Origin: Primula veris
Taxonomy: Eukaryota; Streptophyta; Magnoliopsida; Ericales; Primulaceae
Reading direction: 5' to 3'
DNA length: 64,000 nucleotides
NCBI GenBank assembly: GCA_963682055.1
Contig: OY821740.1
Span: forward strand, 30,892,795 to 30,956,794
The notes beneath the pieces are model-generated. The model was not told the origin of the DNA. It saw only the letters and a program-made list of their open reading frames with translations, and searched no databases. The stretch's first letter is position 1; each line of letters begins with the position of its first letter. This document shows, piece by piece, positions 32,652 to 44,633 of this stretch. The position numbers and the translations under genes are program-made.

Positions 32652-34736
32652 ATGGCAAATACCAACGAAGAAACTCGCCCAGAGGAAGTAGGCACATCGA
32701 CAAACCAGGAAATCCCAGTCCACAAAGACGTGTTAGCGCATCTCCTCAACATCAGAGACCGATACGAAGCGCTTCAGGTTGGACCTCGACTTACCGTCTC
32801 CAACGTCCAAACAGAACAGCAAACCGACCACCCCCCCCCCTTTGTCGACGGTCTTGTCGATGAAAACCCTATGGACACGGACGCGGAACGGGCACCACCC
32901 GTAACTAGGCATGTGGGGACACTCTTGCCAGACGACCGCCATCCCAATAATGCAGGGCCAAGTTCAAAGGCCCCTCAGCCAGCAGCCTCGGTCAACTCCA
33001 GTCCCCAACGGGTTCGTTTTCAAACGAACGAAGCCCTCGACCCCATACTAGAACAGGTAGTCCCATATCGGCCCCTCACACCGCGGATAATTACTCCGTA
33101 CAATGTGGAACTACAAAACCCTGTTCGACAAGATAGGACTACGACCGCATTTGCACGGGCCGTAGAAAAACGTAATGCCATGCTACAATCCCAGCTAGAG
33201 GCATGCATGTCGGCCATGGCAGCGGCCGGCATCACGATACCGCCCATCCATCCGACCAACACGCAAACCGACTCTCGACGTGAAGCAGAAGATTCCGCTT
33301 ACCGAGCAGCGATGGCAGCGACGGGCCGACCCCATGATACGAGGATACCAAGATAGGGAGAACCCGTCCCGAGGATAACCCCGACGGTCTACGATCACCA
33401 AGGTGCTCCTCCTCAACCTAACTTCGACAAAAATCCGAACGACGGGAGGAACAACGACCACAGGGTCGTAGTCGGTTACTATCCACAACACCACTACGGG
33501 GGATACGCCCCTCACTACCCGGCACCGGATGAAGCGTTCCAACAGGCTTGGGACGTATGCCAAGAGACTCCTTGTACCGATCAGATAACTCGGTACCGCA
33601 ATCCTGCGGGGTTTGTCATCCCCGAATTCAGACTATATGATGGAAGGAGCTTCCCCATCGATCACCTCCGACATTACAAAACAAGGATGGAGTTGTGGAG
33701 TGACGACAGTGCACTGATGTGCAAATTTTTTAAGAACAGCTTGGGTCAGGAGGCGTCGTCGTGGTATCATAATCTACCACGGGGATCCATACGAAGCTGG
33801 GCTGAGCTCCTCCAGGCATATTCCACCCGATATGCCGCTCATAGGAAGAAGAAGGTTAACATTGAAACCCTTCTAAAAATGGCTATGCTGCCCAATGAGA
33901 GGCTCCAGGACTACTGCATACGCTTCATCGACGTGGCGAACCAAATCCCGCAGTACGCCAATAACATAGCCATCCAGAACTTCATCAACTCTATCCCCAG
34001 CGGCTATTGGGCGAGAAGAAAATTCATCGGCAAGAATTTTCCGACCACTGACGCCCTTCTGGCCTATTTCACCCACCTTACCGATAAGAATGAAGAGATG
34101 CGAGTCCTCAACCGGGCTCCACCAAGAAGAGAGACGGTCCAAGAAGCGCAGGTGGACCGTAAGAGAGCCAAGAACAATCATGGGGAACCAGTCCCCCAAT
34201 CCAAACGGGACAAGGGTCCCGAGGTTCAGCGAAGGGAATACAGACCCATAGAGCCCGAGCCCAAGCCGCTCCGAATAGCCTATCCTACGCCACCCATACC
34301 ACCTCAGCAAGGTCGGGGTCCAGAAAGGGAACGCCAAAGGCGTTATGAACCGGTCGAGTTGAAGTACTCTTTCAACCTGTCAGCCGAAGATATCCTAAAG
34401 GATATATGCAGAGAAAGCTGGTATTCTCGACCCGAACCAGTCCATTCCCCCCCTGATTCCAGAAACACCAAGCTCTTCTGCGCCTATCATGAGGATCACG
34501 GCCATCTCACCGAGCATTGCCGACACCTGCGGTGGAAGATGAACGCGTGGGGAGACGCGGGGTTGCTCAAAAAATTCATCAAAGGCGCCAGGGACAAAGG
34601 CAAGCAGCTAGTCATCGAAGGAACGGACAACCGACAAGGCAAAACGATCAACGTTGTCCATTTGTTTAGGCCTAAGAGCACCGGGGGGGGGGGGGTCGAT
34701 CCCAACAAAGGCAGTTGGCCCACTTCGGGCAAGTAG
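32652..34736 (+). pseudogene. Gypsy gag with an internal TAG
   Basis: One frame runs from ATG 32652 to the stop at 34736 but is interrupted by a TAG at 33354-33356 (after about 234 codons). The N-terminal part is Pro/Gln-rich and hydrophilic. The Retrotrans_gag-like capsid region is at about 33620-34090 (FRLYDG, WSDD, SSWYHNLP, SWAELLQAYSTRY). A zinc-knuckle-like CAYHEDHGHLTEHC lies near 34480. A run of 13 G at 34683-34695 marks the point where coding similarity passes from the gag frame to the pol frame. The TAG could be a C-to-T mutation or a read-through site; I favour mutation because pol is also broken. Confidence 0.9.
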
Positions 34737-37700
34737 CTAAAGCTTCGCACCCACCCATTTCTTTCTCAGATCTTGATGAAGAAGGGGTGATATACCCTCA
34801 CGGGGATGCCATTAACCTACGCGTCCAGATCGGCATAGATACCATCAGCAGAGTGCTTGTCGACCAAGGAGCCTCTTGTTATATCATGTACAAAGAGCTC
34901 TTCGACAAAATGGAGCTCAAATTGCAAGATCTACAGCCCACTGATGTCACACTGATCGGGTTCATATCCGAGACGACCAAGCCGTTGGGAAAGATCATCC
35001 TGAATGTTACCACGGGATCCGTATCTATCCCCGTGGAATTCTTGGTGGTCAATGATAATTCCAGCCACAACGCGATCTTAGGCCGACCATGGCTTCATGC
35101 TATGCGGGCGATACCTTCCACATACCACCAGAAGGTGAAATATCCCAATGCCAAGGGGGAGATCGAGACAGCCCGGGGATGTCAGGAAGATTCAAGACGC
35201 TGTGAAAACATCACCGCTACGTTGAAGAGACAACTTGTAGTTGTCGAACAGCCCACAAGCGCAGGGAGGCTAATCGACCAAATAGCACGAGCCGAGAGGG
35301 TCGTCGAAGAACAAGTCGGAGAAACGCTCCGAAAGGTGTATATCCCGGATACGGATGAGGAACATTACTTCCTCATCGGAGATAGTCTTCCTAAAGAGGA
35401 ATCTGAGGATATAGAAGCGTTCTTTTTCAGCAACATCGATAAGTTCGCTTGGAGCCCCAAAGACATGCCCGGTCTAGATCCGAAAACGGCATACCACCAC
35501 CTCAGCGTAAATGCCGAATACAAGCCCATAGCTCAAAGGAGCCGGAAGGTGTCCGTCCAACACAGAGCGGCCATAGTTGCCGAAGTCCGAAAGTTGTTAG
35601 CAGCAGGAGCAATACGGGAAGTGTTCTACCCGAAGTGGCTGTCCAATCCGGTCGTCGTCCCAAAGAAGAACGGGAAAGAAAGAGTCTGTATAGACTTTAC
35701 CAATCTGAATAAAGCCTGCCTGAGGGATCCATTCCCCCTACCAAGGATTGATCAACTGGTGGACGCCACGGCGGGAGCCGAAAGGATGACCTTCCTCGAC
35801 GCATACTCGGGATATCATCAAATCCCCCTTGCCCCCGAAGATCAAGAAAAGACCTCGTTCATATCGCCTTTGGGAAACTATTGCTATACGGTTATGCCGT
35901 TCAGCCTACGAAATGCGGGAGCGACATACCAAAGGATGATAACGAAGGTATGCCAAAAACATATAGGGAAGACAATGGAAGTGTACATAGACGACATGGT
36001 CGTCAAGAGCGAACGGGCCACTTCCCACCTCCAGGACATTAAAGACGTCTTCCAAACGCTGGGAGGCCACAAACTAAAGCTTAATGCTAGCAAATGTGCG
36101 TTCGACATTAGCAAAGGGAAGTTGTTGGGGCATATGGTCAGCCAAAGAGGAATAGAGGCTAACCCCGACCAGATAATGGCTCTGCAAAACCTAGCAGCAC
36201 CGAAGAATAAGAAGCAGGTGCAAGAGCTCACGGGGATGATGGCCGCACTAAGCAGGTTCATCAGTCGATCCGCAGATAAGGGACGACCATTTTTTGAGAC
36301 CCTCAAGAAGGATAAAAAGTTCATATGGGACCCGGCGTGTGAGGCGTCATTCAACAACCTTAAAGAGTATCTAAGGACGCTGCCACTGCTATTAAGGCCG
36401 AATAAAGGAGATATTCTGGCCTGCTACCTAGCAATTTCTACTACAGCCGTGAGCGCAGTCATCCTAAGAGAAGAAGGGCGCGAACAATTTCCTATCTACT
36501 TCGTCAGCAAGACTCTGGTCGAGGCCGAAACACGCTACCTACCGCTGGAAAAGTTGTGTTTGGCGTTGGTCATTGCTACCCGAAAACTACCACACTACTT
36601 CATAGCTCACAAAGTCCAAGTTTACACGAAGTTCCACGTCAAGGAGTCCCTTCGACGGACGGATATCAGCGGTCGGGTGGCAGCATGGGGGGTCGAGCTA
36701 TCCCAATTTCATATCGAATTCGCACCCCGACACGCCGTAAAGGGACAGGTATTGGCTGATTTCGTCGCCGAGTTCACAGAAGGTTATGACGAGCCCCTGA
36801 CCATTTCACCACAGTCGCACTGTGAGATACATGTCGACGGATCGTCCACCAAGGACGGATCGGGAGCAGGCATCGTCCTCAAGTCCAGGGAAGGGGCGAT
36901 CATCGAGAAAAGCATCAAGTTGGGCTTCCGAGCTACTAACAACGAGGCGGAATACGAAGCCATGATCAATGGCATGCTCATCGCCTGATCCCTCGGATGC
37001 ACCCACTTTATTGCTAGCTTCGACTCAATGCTAATCGTCAACCAGGCTACTGGTGAATACCAAGCCAAGGACGACCGGATGATCCTCTACCAAGAGAGAG
37101 TCCAGAGCATAATGGCCACGTTCGAACATTGAGAATTAATCAGAATTAATCGCACCGAGAACGCCCATGCCGACGCATTAGCAACCCTAGCTTCGACACT
37201 GGCTTTAGCCAACACTCGATCAATCACAGTGGAACTTCTGGAAACCCCAAGCATAATTAGATGGATAGACCGAATCACGTCAGTACAATACGAACTAGGA
37301 TGGATGGATGACATGATGCACTATTTGCGAAACGGGACACTCCCGACAAACAAGATAAAAACGTTGAAAATCACAAGAAAGGCCCCTCGGTTCTGGCTAT
37401 CCGAGGACGACAAGCTGTACAAATCTAGTTACCGCGGACTCCATCTTCTGTGCGTCTGGCCCGAGCTGCAACAGCCAGTCTTGGAGGAAATCCACGAAGG
37501 ATCGTGCGGAGCACACATCAAGGGAAGATCCCTTGCTAACAAGGCTATCACACAAGGTTATTGGTGGCCATATATCAAGAGAGACGCCGACATCTACGTA
37601 CAAAGATGCGACAAGTGTCAAAGGTTCGCCAAGATACCTCGGCTTCCGTCGTCCATGATGACCCCAGTATCGGCTCCGTGGCCTTTTGCACAATGGGCAA

Positions 37701-38550
37701 TTGATTTGGTCGGTAAACTTCCAAGAGCACCAGGCAGCGTGGAATATCTAATCGTAGCGACGGATTACTTCACCAAATGGGTCGAAGCTAAACCCCTCCG
37801 AGAAATCAAAGCCAGCAACGTTAAGCAATTCATCTGGGAGTACATCATCACCAGGTTCGGTATCCCATACGCTATAGTTGCCGACAACGGAACCCAGTTC
37901 AAAGATGCCAACCTGCAGCTGTGGTATGAAGAACTAGGTATCCGGAAATTTTATTCAACGCCGACATACCCACAGGGCAACGGACAAGCAGAGGTGTCTA
38001 ACCGAACAATACTAGATGACATCAAGACAACACTGGAATAAGCAAAGGGAAGATGGCCCGAGCGGCTACTTAACGTCTTATGGTCGTGCCGTACCACGCC
38101 CAAGACGGGCACCAAAGAGACCCCGTTCAGCCTAGCGTACGGCGTCGAGGCCATCATACCGACGGAAATCGGGCTGCCTACACTCCGAACAACTTTAGTC
38201 GAACAAGGGAACAATGAGCAAAGAATGAGAGAAGAACTCGACATGCTGGACGAGAAACGGGAGATAGCAGCCCTTACACTAGCGAAGTACCAGCAAAGCG
38301 TCAAGCAAGCCTATGACAAAAGGGTGAAAGGACCAAGGAATTTACGGTAGGAGAGCTGGTGTTGCGACGAGTAACGGTCTACACCAGGAACGAGATACAT
38401 GGCAAACTGGGCCCTACCTGGGAAGGCCCATACGAAATCATCAAAAGAACAAGCCCGGCGACCTACAAGATCAAAAGCATTCTGTTCGAAAATAGCCGAG
38501 GAGAAAAGAATTCATGGAACGTGACGAATCTCAAGAAATACTACGTATGA
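34697..38550 (+). pseudogene. Gypsy pol: protease, RT, two RNase H, integrase, interrupted
   Basis: Overlaps the end of gag in another frame. The protease-like site is VDQGAS at about 34858. RT spans roughly 35560-36330 with YIDD at 35984-35995. The first RNase H (about 36400-36780) looks degenerate. A second, archaeal-type one begins at HVDGS near 36831. Integrase has the H..C..C zinc part (EGSCGAH, QRCDKCQ) and a DDE core (ATDYFTKW, ADNGTQF, PQGNGQAE) at about 37490-38000. In-frame stops are at 36986-36988 (TGA), 37130-37132 (TGA) and 38039-38041 (TAA), and a frame change lies just before 38341. The C-terminal region ends at 38550. No chromodomain is seen, as expected for Tat. Not functional as written. 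Confidence 0.93.
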
Positions 38551-38642
38551 AATGGCTTCCATTACAGGTCACAACGTACCTCTACTTTGTCCTAACATTA
38601 TTTTGGAGTTCATAAGATATTTTGCTATTTACCAGGGTTGAG

Positions 38643-39460
38643 AAATACTAAAAGTCCTCCAACGTAACCGGAGGCATAAGAAATTCCTCAACGGCATGTA
38701 GTTTATTGCCCAGGAATACTAAAAGTCCTCCAACGTAACCGGAGGCATAAGAAATTCCTCAACGACATGTAGTTGATTGCCCAGGAATACTAAAAGTCCT
38801 CCAACGTAACCGGAGGCATAAGAAATTCCTCAACGGCATGTAGTTTATTGCCCAGGAATACTAAAAGTCCTCCAACGTAACCGGGGGCATAAGAAATTCC
38901 TCAACGGCATGTAGTTTATTGCCCAGGAATACTAAAAGTCCTTCAACGTAACCGGAGGCATAAGAAATTCCTCAACGACATGTAGTTTATTGCCCAGGAA
39001 TACTAAAAGTCCTCCAACGTAACCGGAGGCATAAGAAATTCCTCAACGGCATGTAGTTTATTGCCCAGGAATACTAAAAGTCCTCCAACGTAACCGGAGG
39101 CATAAGAAATTCCTCAACGGCATGTAGTTCATTGCCCAGGAATACTAAAAGTCCTCCAACGTAACCGGAGGCATAAGAAATTCCTCAACGACATGTAGTT
39201 GATTGCCCAGGAATACTAAAAGTCCTCCAACGTAACCGGAGGCATAATAAATTCCTCAACGGCATGTAGTTTATTGCCCAGGAATACTAAAAGTCCTCCA
39301 ACGTAACCGGAGGCATGAGAAATTCCTCAACGGCATGTAGTTTATTGCCCAAGAATACTAAAAGTCCTCCAACGCAACCGGAGGGATAAGAGATTCCTAA
39401 ACGGCATGTATCTTATTGCCTAGGAATACTAAAAGTCCTCCAACGTAACCGGAGGCATAC
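38643..39460. repeat. 71-bp tandem array inside the gypsy element
   Basis: Eleven to twelve copies starting GAATACTAAAAGTCCTCC at 38714, 38785, 38856, 38927 and so on to 39424, exactly 71 bp apart. Copies are nearly identical in the middle and more diverged at both ends. Each holds a small hairpin (CCTCC AACGTAACC GGAGG). There is no unique spacer between units, so it is not a CRISPR-like array. Tandem arrays between pol and the 3' LTR are a known trait of Tat-lineage elements and can seed satellites. Confidence 0.97.
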
Positions 39461-39474
39461 TAAAAGTCCCATTT

Positions 39475-39724
39475 ATGCAGGTACCAACTCCATCAAGGAA
39501 AAAAGGAACAAACAAGAATAAAGAAATAAAACAAATAGTTCTCGCCCATATTACGGAGACCAATACAACATCGAACGAAGAAATCAGTACAGGAAAGTCA
39601 ACCAATCAAGGAAATATCAGTACGACAACGAGAAGATCCGAACACAAGAATAAAGAAATAAAACAAATAGTTCTCGCCCACATTACAGAGGCAACAAGGT
39701 ACAATCAACCATAGCGACATTGAT
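39475..39724. repeat. Short direct duplication after the 71-bp array
   Basis: The block AAGAATAAAGAAATAAAACA plus AATAGTTCTCGCCCA..TTAC occurs twice, near 39513 and 39646, about 131 bp apart. An open frame here (39475-39714) is a by-product of the duplication. Confidence 0.75.
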
Positions 39725-40360
39725 TTATGAACTACTACCACATGAGGAGCACGACGGCAATTGACCGAGCTCTACCTCTTCATCGTCCGTCGCCGTATCC
39801 CCATCAGTCTCCTTGCCATCAAAACGCTCCTCAGAAATGAGGGCATCAAAGTTGGTCGTATGAGCACCAACGCATGTCAGCGTCTTAAGCCGAGCGAAGA
39901 ACTCGGCTGCTTTGGCGACCTCGTGAGCATCCGAGGCCGCTTTACGACGAACATCGTCGAAGGGAAGCGCACGCGCTTCGATCATAGCCGCAGAAGCATC
40001 ATACCTGGATCAGGACAGACAGAAATACTTCACCAACACATTGGCTTGGCTTACCAACGATTTTAGTTTACCGAGGTATTTTTCCTATACGCGCCAATAC
40101 CGATCTAAACAACGCTCCTGAACCTGTACGACATGCTCGGCACGACGAACATATTCACGAAAAGAGGACGCCTGAGTTTTCAACTTAGTCCTAAGTCGGG
40201 CACACTGATCGAGCAAATGGACGTTTTTGTCTAATAAAACGATGTAAGGCAAATTGCCATGCCCTTCACTAGCCGCACCAGATGAGACCTCGCCCCGGGC
40301 AGCACCAGTGGGTCCTAGCCCCGGACTAACTAGGCTTGGAGAACCAGCCTGGTGCGACAT
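39725..40360 (-). pseudogene. Antisense ORF of the gypsy element, helical, interrupted
   Basis: Reading the minus strand, ATG at 40360 opens 91 codons (Ser/Gly/Ala-rich start, then helical LLDQCARLRTKLKTQ) to a TAG at 40085-40087. Coding-like sequence continues in frame for about 13 codons, and a second block at 39985-39725 follows (acidic C-terminus, DTATDDEEVELG). The block just 5' of the ATG looks like a splice acceptor (TTTATAG), so these may be 3' exons of the coding block at 40503-41099. Function unknown. Confidence 0.5.
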
Positions 40361-40502
40361 AGCTGCATGTGCCTATAAAAAAAAATGGGGAAGAAGGGAA
40401 GAGATGAATATTCATCCACAAATAAAGAAAAGACAAGGAAGAAGAAGAACAAAGATTTTTATACAAGCTACAAGTAATATGACAAAACAAGCTACTCTAT
40501 CA

Positions 40503-41099
40503 TTAATCCGACAACCCCTCAACAGACGCTGAGGTCTCTACGGCATCGGCGAAATGAATATCCCGCAACGAGACAATTTGCGTCCCCAAACGTTCCTGCA
40601 CGACCGCATCCAATCGGTTCAAAGCAGCCGTGGTCTCAGTTACCCCGGCCGTAGCATCAACCATGCGTTCTGCCCGAGCAACACCGTGCATCCCTTTTAC
40701 ATGCTCGAGAACCTCTAAGGCCTGAGCCCGACTCCAATAGGCCTTGACGAAAGATAGCAACAGGTCCGCGTCTTCAAAAACGGCCCCTAACACCAAATTC
40801 AAACTCGTCACCCGGCCCCGCGCTTCATCACGAGATCGCCGAAGTGCCTCAAGAAGCGCTTTGGCCTTGCCCTTGTTAACGGTATAATAGGCGGTCTTTT
40901 TGCTAAACTTATCTCCCAAATCGCGTAACCGAATCGACAAATTCGAAATATGAATATTCAGGTCCTCGATTTTTCGGCGAGCAGAATTCAATTCCGCGGT
41001 TAGAAGCGCCTTAGACCTTTCTAGATCACTTATAACAGTATCATCTACACTACGATTATGAGGGGCCCAGACCACCATGGCCAGGGGATTAACCGGCAC
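40503..41099 (-). CDS. Antisense coiled-coil protein exon in the gypsy element
   Basis: About 198 codons on the minus strand, opening directly after an acceptor-like TTTTGTCAG at 41100 with a GTG codon, so this is more likely an internal or last exon than a complete ORF. The peptide is strongly helical with heptad-like Leu/Ile spacing (SKALLTAELNSARRKIEDL, then LNIHISNLSIRL). No catalytic motif. The matching upstream exon was not identified in 41100-41321. It lies between the interrupted block at 39725-40360 and the PF04195-like gene. Function unknown. Confidence 0.55.
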   Translation of the reverse strand: MPVNPLAMVVWAPHNRSVDDTVISDLERSKALLTAELNSARRKIEDLNIHISNLSIRLRDLGDKFSKKTAYYTVNKGKAKALLEALRRSRDEARGRVTSLNLVLGAVFEDADLLLSFVKAYWSRAQALEVLEHVKGMHGVARAERMVDATAGVTETTAALNRLDAVVQERLGTQIVSLRDIHFADAVETSASVEGLSD

Positions 41100-41321
41100 C
41101 TGACAAAATTTTTACGTCCTTCAAAAGATGACAATCGACAGACGACGAAATTAACAAAGGAAGCCACACAGTAAGAAAACAGAGCACCTGTATTATCACT
41201 TTCCAAAAGAATATATGTCTAGATACAAAAGAAACCCTCTTTCTAGATACAAAAGAAACCCTCAACTAGGGTACCAAAAGACTTTACACTAATCTACATA
41301 GAAAATACTGCAAGTCAAAGG

Positions 41322-43445
41322 TCAAGGCTCCACCTGAGGGGATGCGGGTGGAGGAGTAGCAGTGGATACGGGCCGAGGAGTGGACGGGGCCGACACAGAA
41401 TGCGGACGGAGCGCTGTCGAAGTCGTATGCCCTGGCAGCCAGGGGAGCTCCTCATCCCGAAGATTCTCCCAGTCTAGGGGTTTCGGCGGTGCACCATTAG
41501 GACAAGGATACACCAATTCCTTCCACGCCCGATCCGACAAAGGAACCTTCGCGAAATTGAGAGCACGAACGTGACAGCAATAGACGGAAAAGTTGGCCAT
41601 CATTGCAAGCTTGGTCCGCTCCTCCGCTTGCGCCGCTTTCAGAGCCGCGACCTCATCTTCTATGTCCTCCGCCATGACCAGGTTATCGGCTTCTAATAGG
41701 TCGTATTTCTCGACCATAAGCTCTTTATCGGTTTCCAGCTTCTTAACCTCCTCGGTCAGACGTAGGTTATCCCCTGCCAACCGAATTTTCTCCTCTGCCA
41801 TGGCTTTATTCTCCGCAATCAGCCCCTCTTTCTCAACCACGAATGCTGATAGTTGATCACTTATCTTCTGATCGTTCTCCTCGACCATGGCCTTCTTCTC
41901 GGCAATCAGCTTCTCGTTCTCAGCTTCTAACGCGGTCAGCTGATCCTTTAGCACCACGGTGCCCAAGAAAACCTGTAATCAAAAACATTAGATACCGACC
42001 AACTAAGAGCATAGCACATTGTATGACAAGACACGCGAAACATACCCGAAGCGCGTCATTGTTGGCCTGCTCCACGAGCGACACTGCAGGCCGAGCAGCC
42101 ATCTCTGCTGCATCCTTGAAAAGAAGGGGCTTAAGAGCAGTGTACGCCATCCTTAAAGATCGGGGCTGCTCCAGCAATTTCCCCTTACACCTATCAATGT
42201 AACGGGTCATCGAGACCTCGTCCACCAACCCCACTTCAGGTTCCTCGGGAACCTCATCCTCACCACCCATCACAACATCCACGGAAGTCCCTTTGCCGGC
42301 TTCCACTTCCACCTCCTCCCTCACCTCTTCCTCCGACGGTCCAGTCTCAGGGGCCCTGTGCTCGCTCACATCCTCAGTACGGGTGGGCGAGATAACCGGC
42401 AGGTCCACAACGTCCTCGGTACGAATAGGCGAGATGACAGGCAGGGTCATCGTATCCTCACCCATATTCACCAAGAGATTGATATGTCCGAATACGTTAT
42501 CAATCGACCCCTGAAACACAATAACACCCATAGATCGGGCAAGAGCAAGGGTAACCAATGAAGAAGTCAATAGCTGAAACAGGATGACAAATAAAGCAAA
42601 GAACAAGGGAATTAAAAGACAACAATTCACGAAACAACAAATATATATCCACGTACGTCGACATGAGTGGAAGCCCCCTCGGCGATATCACCCTGGGAAG
42701 GAGCAACCAACCCCGCACCACTACCAACATCGGCACTCACCTCACTCGCCGATATCTCTGCCCCTCTAGCCCTCTTTGGGGTCCCAACAACGGGATCTGA
42801 TGCTCGGCGCTTCGCACGAGTAGGCTTTTTCCCTCCCCGAGCTGCATTTCTAGCCTTAACAATTTTGAGGAAGTCCTCCTCAGTCTCTGTGGGAATCTCG
42901 GGCTCAGTATTACCCCTCATCACTGGCCCCGCAGGATAACCTAGCAGCATGGGGGCAGTACGGCTTACCGGATCCTTCGTCAGACCGGTCCCCCACTAAT
43001 TCCACAGGGCCAAGAGCGCTTCAGCATTGGGAGCACCGAGATCTGGAATGACGGGAGCCGTCGCAGCAGGTCCAGGAATACGGTGTCCCGCGCAACCCCA
43101 CTCTCCGGAAGCAATCACCACACCAAGGTTGTGCTCCTTGTTGGTATCCGGCAAACCAATAACAAGCCGGGAGAAGGAACGCAAAGTCTTCAAGTACGAG
43201 CTGCGGCGATCGAAACTCAAACTGTATACCCCGAATACATCTTTCATCTCGATAGGTATACCGGACAACTCCGACAACCTTCGAATACCGCTAACCATGC
43301 GGTAACCATTTAGGGCTAGCTGGGCCGGAGCGATCTGGACGGCCTCAAAGAACGAAGCCACCCAATCAGTAAAAGGAAGCCTCAGACCCCCAGTAAAGAA
43401 CGCCGAAGAACGAACGGCTACCTCGCCGGCCGGCACAAATCCCAT
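41322..43445 (-). pseudogene. Antisense spliced gene with Transposase_28-like (PF04195) N-terminus
   Basis: Three minus-strand exons fit in phase: 43445-42657, 42510-42046 and 41972-41322 (donors GTACGT and GTATGT; acceptors TTTCAG and TTACAG), about 635 codons. The N-terminal segment (TGGLRLPFTDWVASFF, QIAPAQLALNGYRM) resembles the 'putative gypsy type transposon' family PF04195. A basic, nuclear-signal-like stretch (KKPTRAKRRA) follows, then an acidic region, then a long coiled coil (LTALEAENEKLIAEKKAM) and a Pro/Thr/Ser tail ending at 41322. One TAG interrupts exon 1 at 42996-42998. The frame extends 5' of the ATG to a TAA at 43518-43520, so the true start is uncertain. Such extra antisense ORFs are known in Tat elements; their role is not. 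Confidence 0.72.
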
Positions 43446-43625
43446 GATCTCTTCATCTGAGACAGGCAGCCGAATGTGTATGTTGGCAGGTATTCCGGCG
43501 AGCTTCTTAAAGCCCTCTTACTCAAATGGGCCAACTTGGGCCAAGCATTGTCTTAAAATTTCCTATTCAAACATCATCCAAAAATCCATCAATATGTTAA
43601 ACAAACACACAAGACACAATACGAG

Positions 43626-43650
43626 CCCCCCCCCCCCCCCCCCCCCCCCC
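43626..43650. repeat. Poly(C) run of 25 bases
   Basis: Uninterrupted C25 on the + strand (G25 in the orientation of the antisense gene), just upstream of that gene's first exon. Its length should be treated with care because such runs are prone to sequencing and replication slippage. Confidence 0.95.
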
Positions 43651-44633
43651 AACCCCCTCTCAATTACCAGAAACCCGAAAGTTTTCCGATGCAACAAAAA
43701 ACCTATACATGAAGACAAACTACCAGCCCACCTCCTAAATAAACATATATAGGCAACCACGATCATATATCAACGCCACATACATGACCACAACAACAAG
43801 TCAAATACACATATTTAGAAAACACTTACAGTCATATTCGCGAGCACGAAGGGGCAAGCAACAGCAAATCTCTCAACAGTCAGAAGAAACCCTAGAGAAA
43901 GAGGCAGAAAATTTTTTGGCGGGAAGAACGAACCCTAGAGAGAGAGAATAAGAGAGATTTTGTTTCAGAATAGTATGAGATAAGAACAAGTGGGATTACT
44001 GGGCACAGTTACAAGGGGTGAAGCCACAGAAAGAATAAAATAATAACTGTCCTTTCGTGTGCCAGAGGTTTACCTTTTTCCCACCCATAGAGAAAATCCC
44101 CAACTGCTGCTATTTTCAACAAATCAACGCTCCGGATCTAGCCACGTCAGATAATGCATCCCACTACCCAAGGCAGTTCACATCATTACACCTAAATAAA
44201 CGGCCAGTGGACCCTACCACGAAAAGCTTCTAGCATACGCTACCAATATTACCACACCAAGGATGTCGTCCGATTAAGTTCCTCGACGCCAAACCGTGAC
44301 TAACCCCGAATACCACACCGAACAAGGTGGACGGAGACCGTTCCTAGCTCGACGGCATTTAAGCATCAAGTCTAACAACGCTCTCCAGGGGGATAACCAC
44401 GGTGCACCTTGCTCGGTGTCCGACACTGTGTACCTTGCTCGGTGTTCGGTACAGTTACAAAATAAAATAGGCAGGATCGACATCGAATGATATCAACATA
44501 AAGGCAAAGCAGTTACAAAATAAAACAGACAAGATCGAGTTGCAAAGCATAAGTTTTATTCATCCACAAAGGGGGATACAAACAGACAATACAACAGGAA
44601 AAGAAAAGTTTACAATAAAATATAACACCCATC
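43651..44633. other. Non-coding stretch between antisense genes in the gypsy element
   Basis: No convincing ORF. It has GAGAGAGA-rich sequence near 43900-43960 and a duplicated CCTTGCTCGGTGT(T/C)CG(A/G)(C/T)A block near 44407-44455. A TTTATT at 44555-44560 reads AATAAA on the minus strand and could be the poly(A) signal of the gene at 44634-44996. Confidence 0.5.

Noticed and set aside
38643..39460. Regular repeat array resembling a CRISPR array
   Set aside because: Units are contiguous 71-bp tandem copies without unique spacers, inside a plant retrotransposon; no cas genes.
41843..42202. Plus-strand frames opposite the antisense PF04195-like gene
   Set aside because: Shadow frames; splice sites, phase and coiled-coil pattern support the minus strand.
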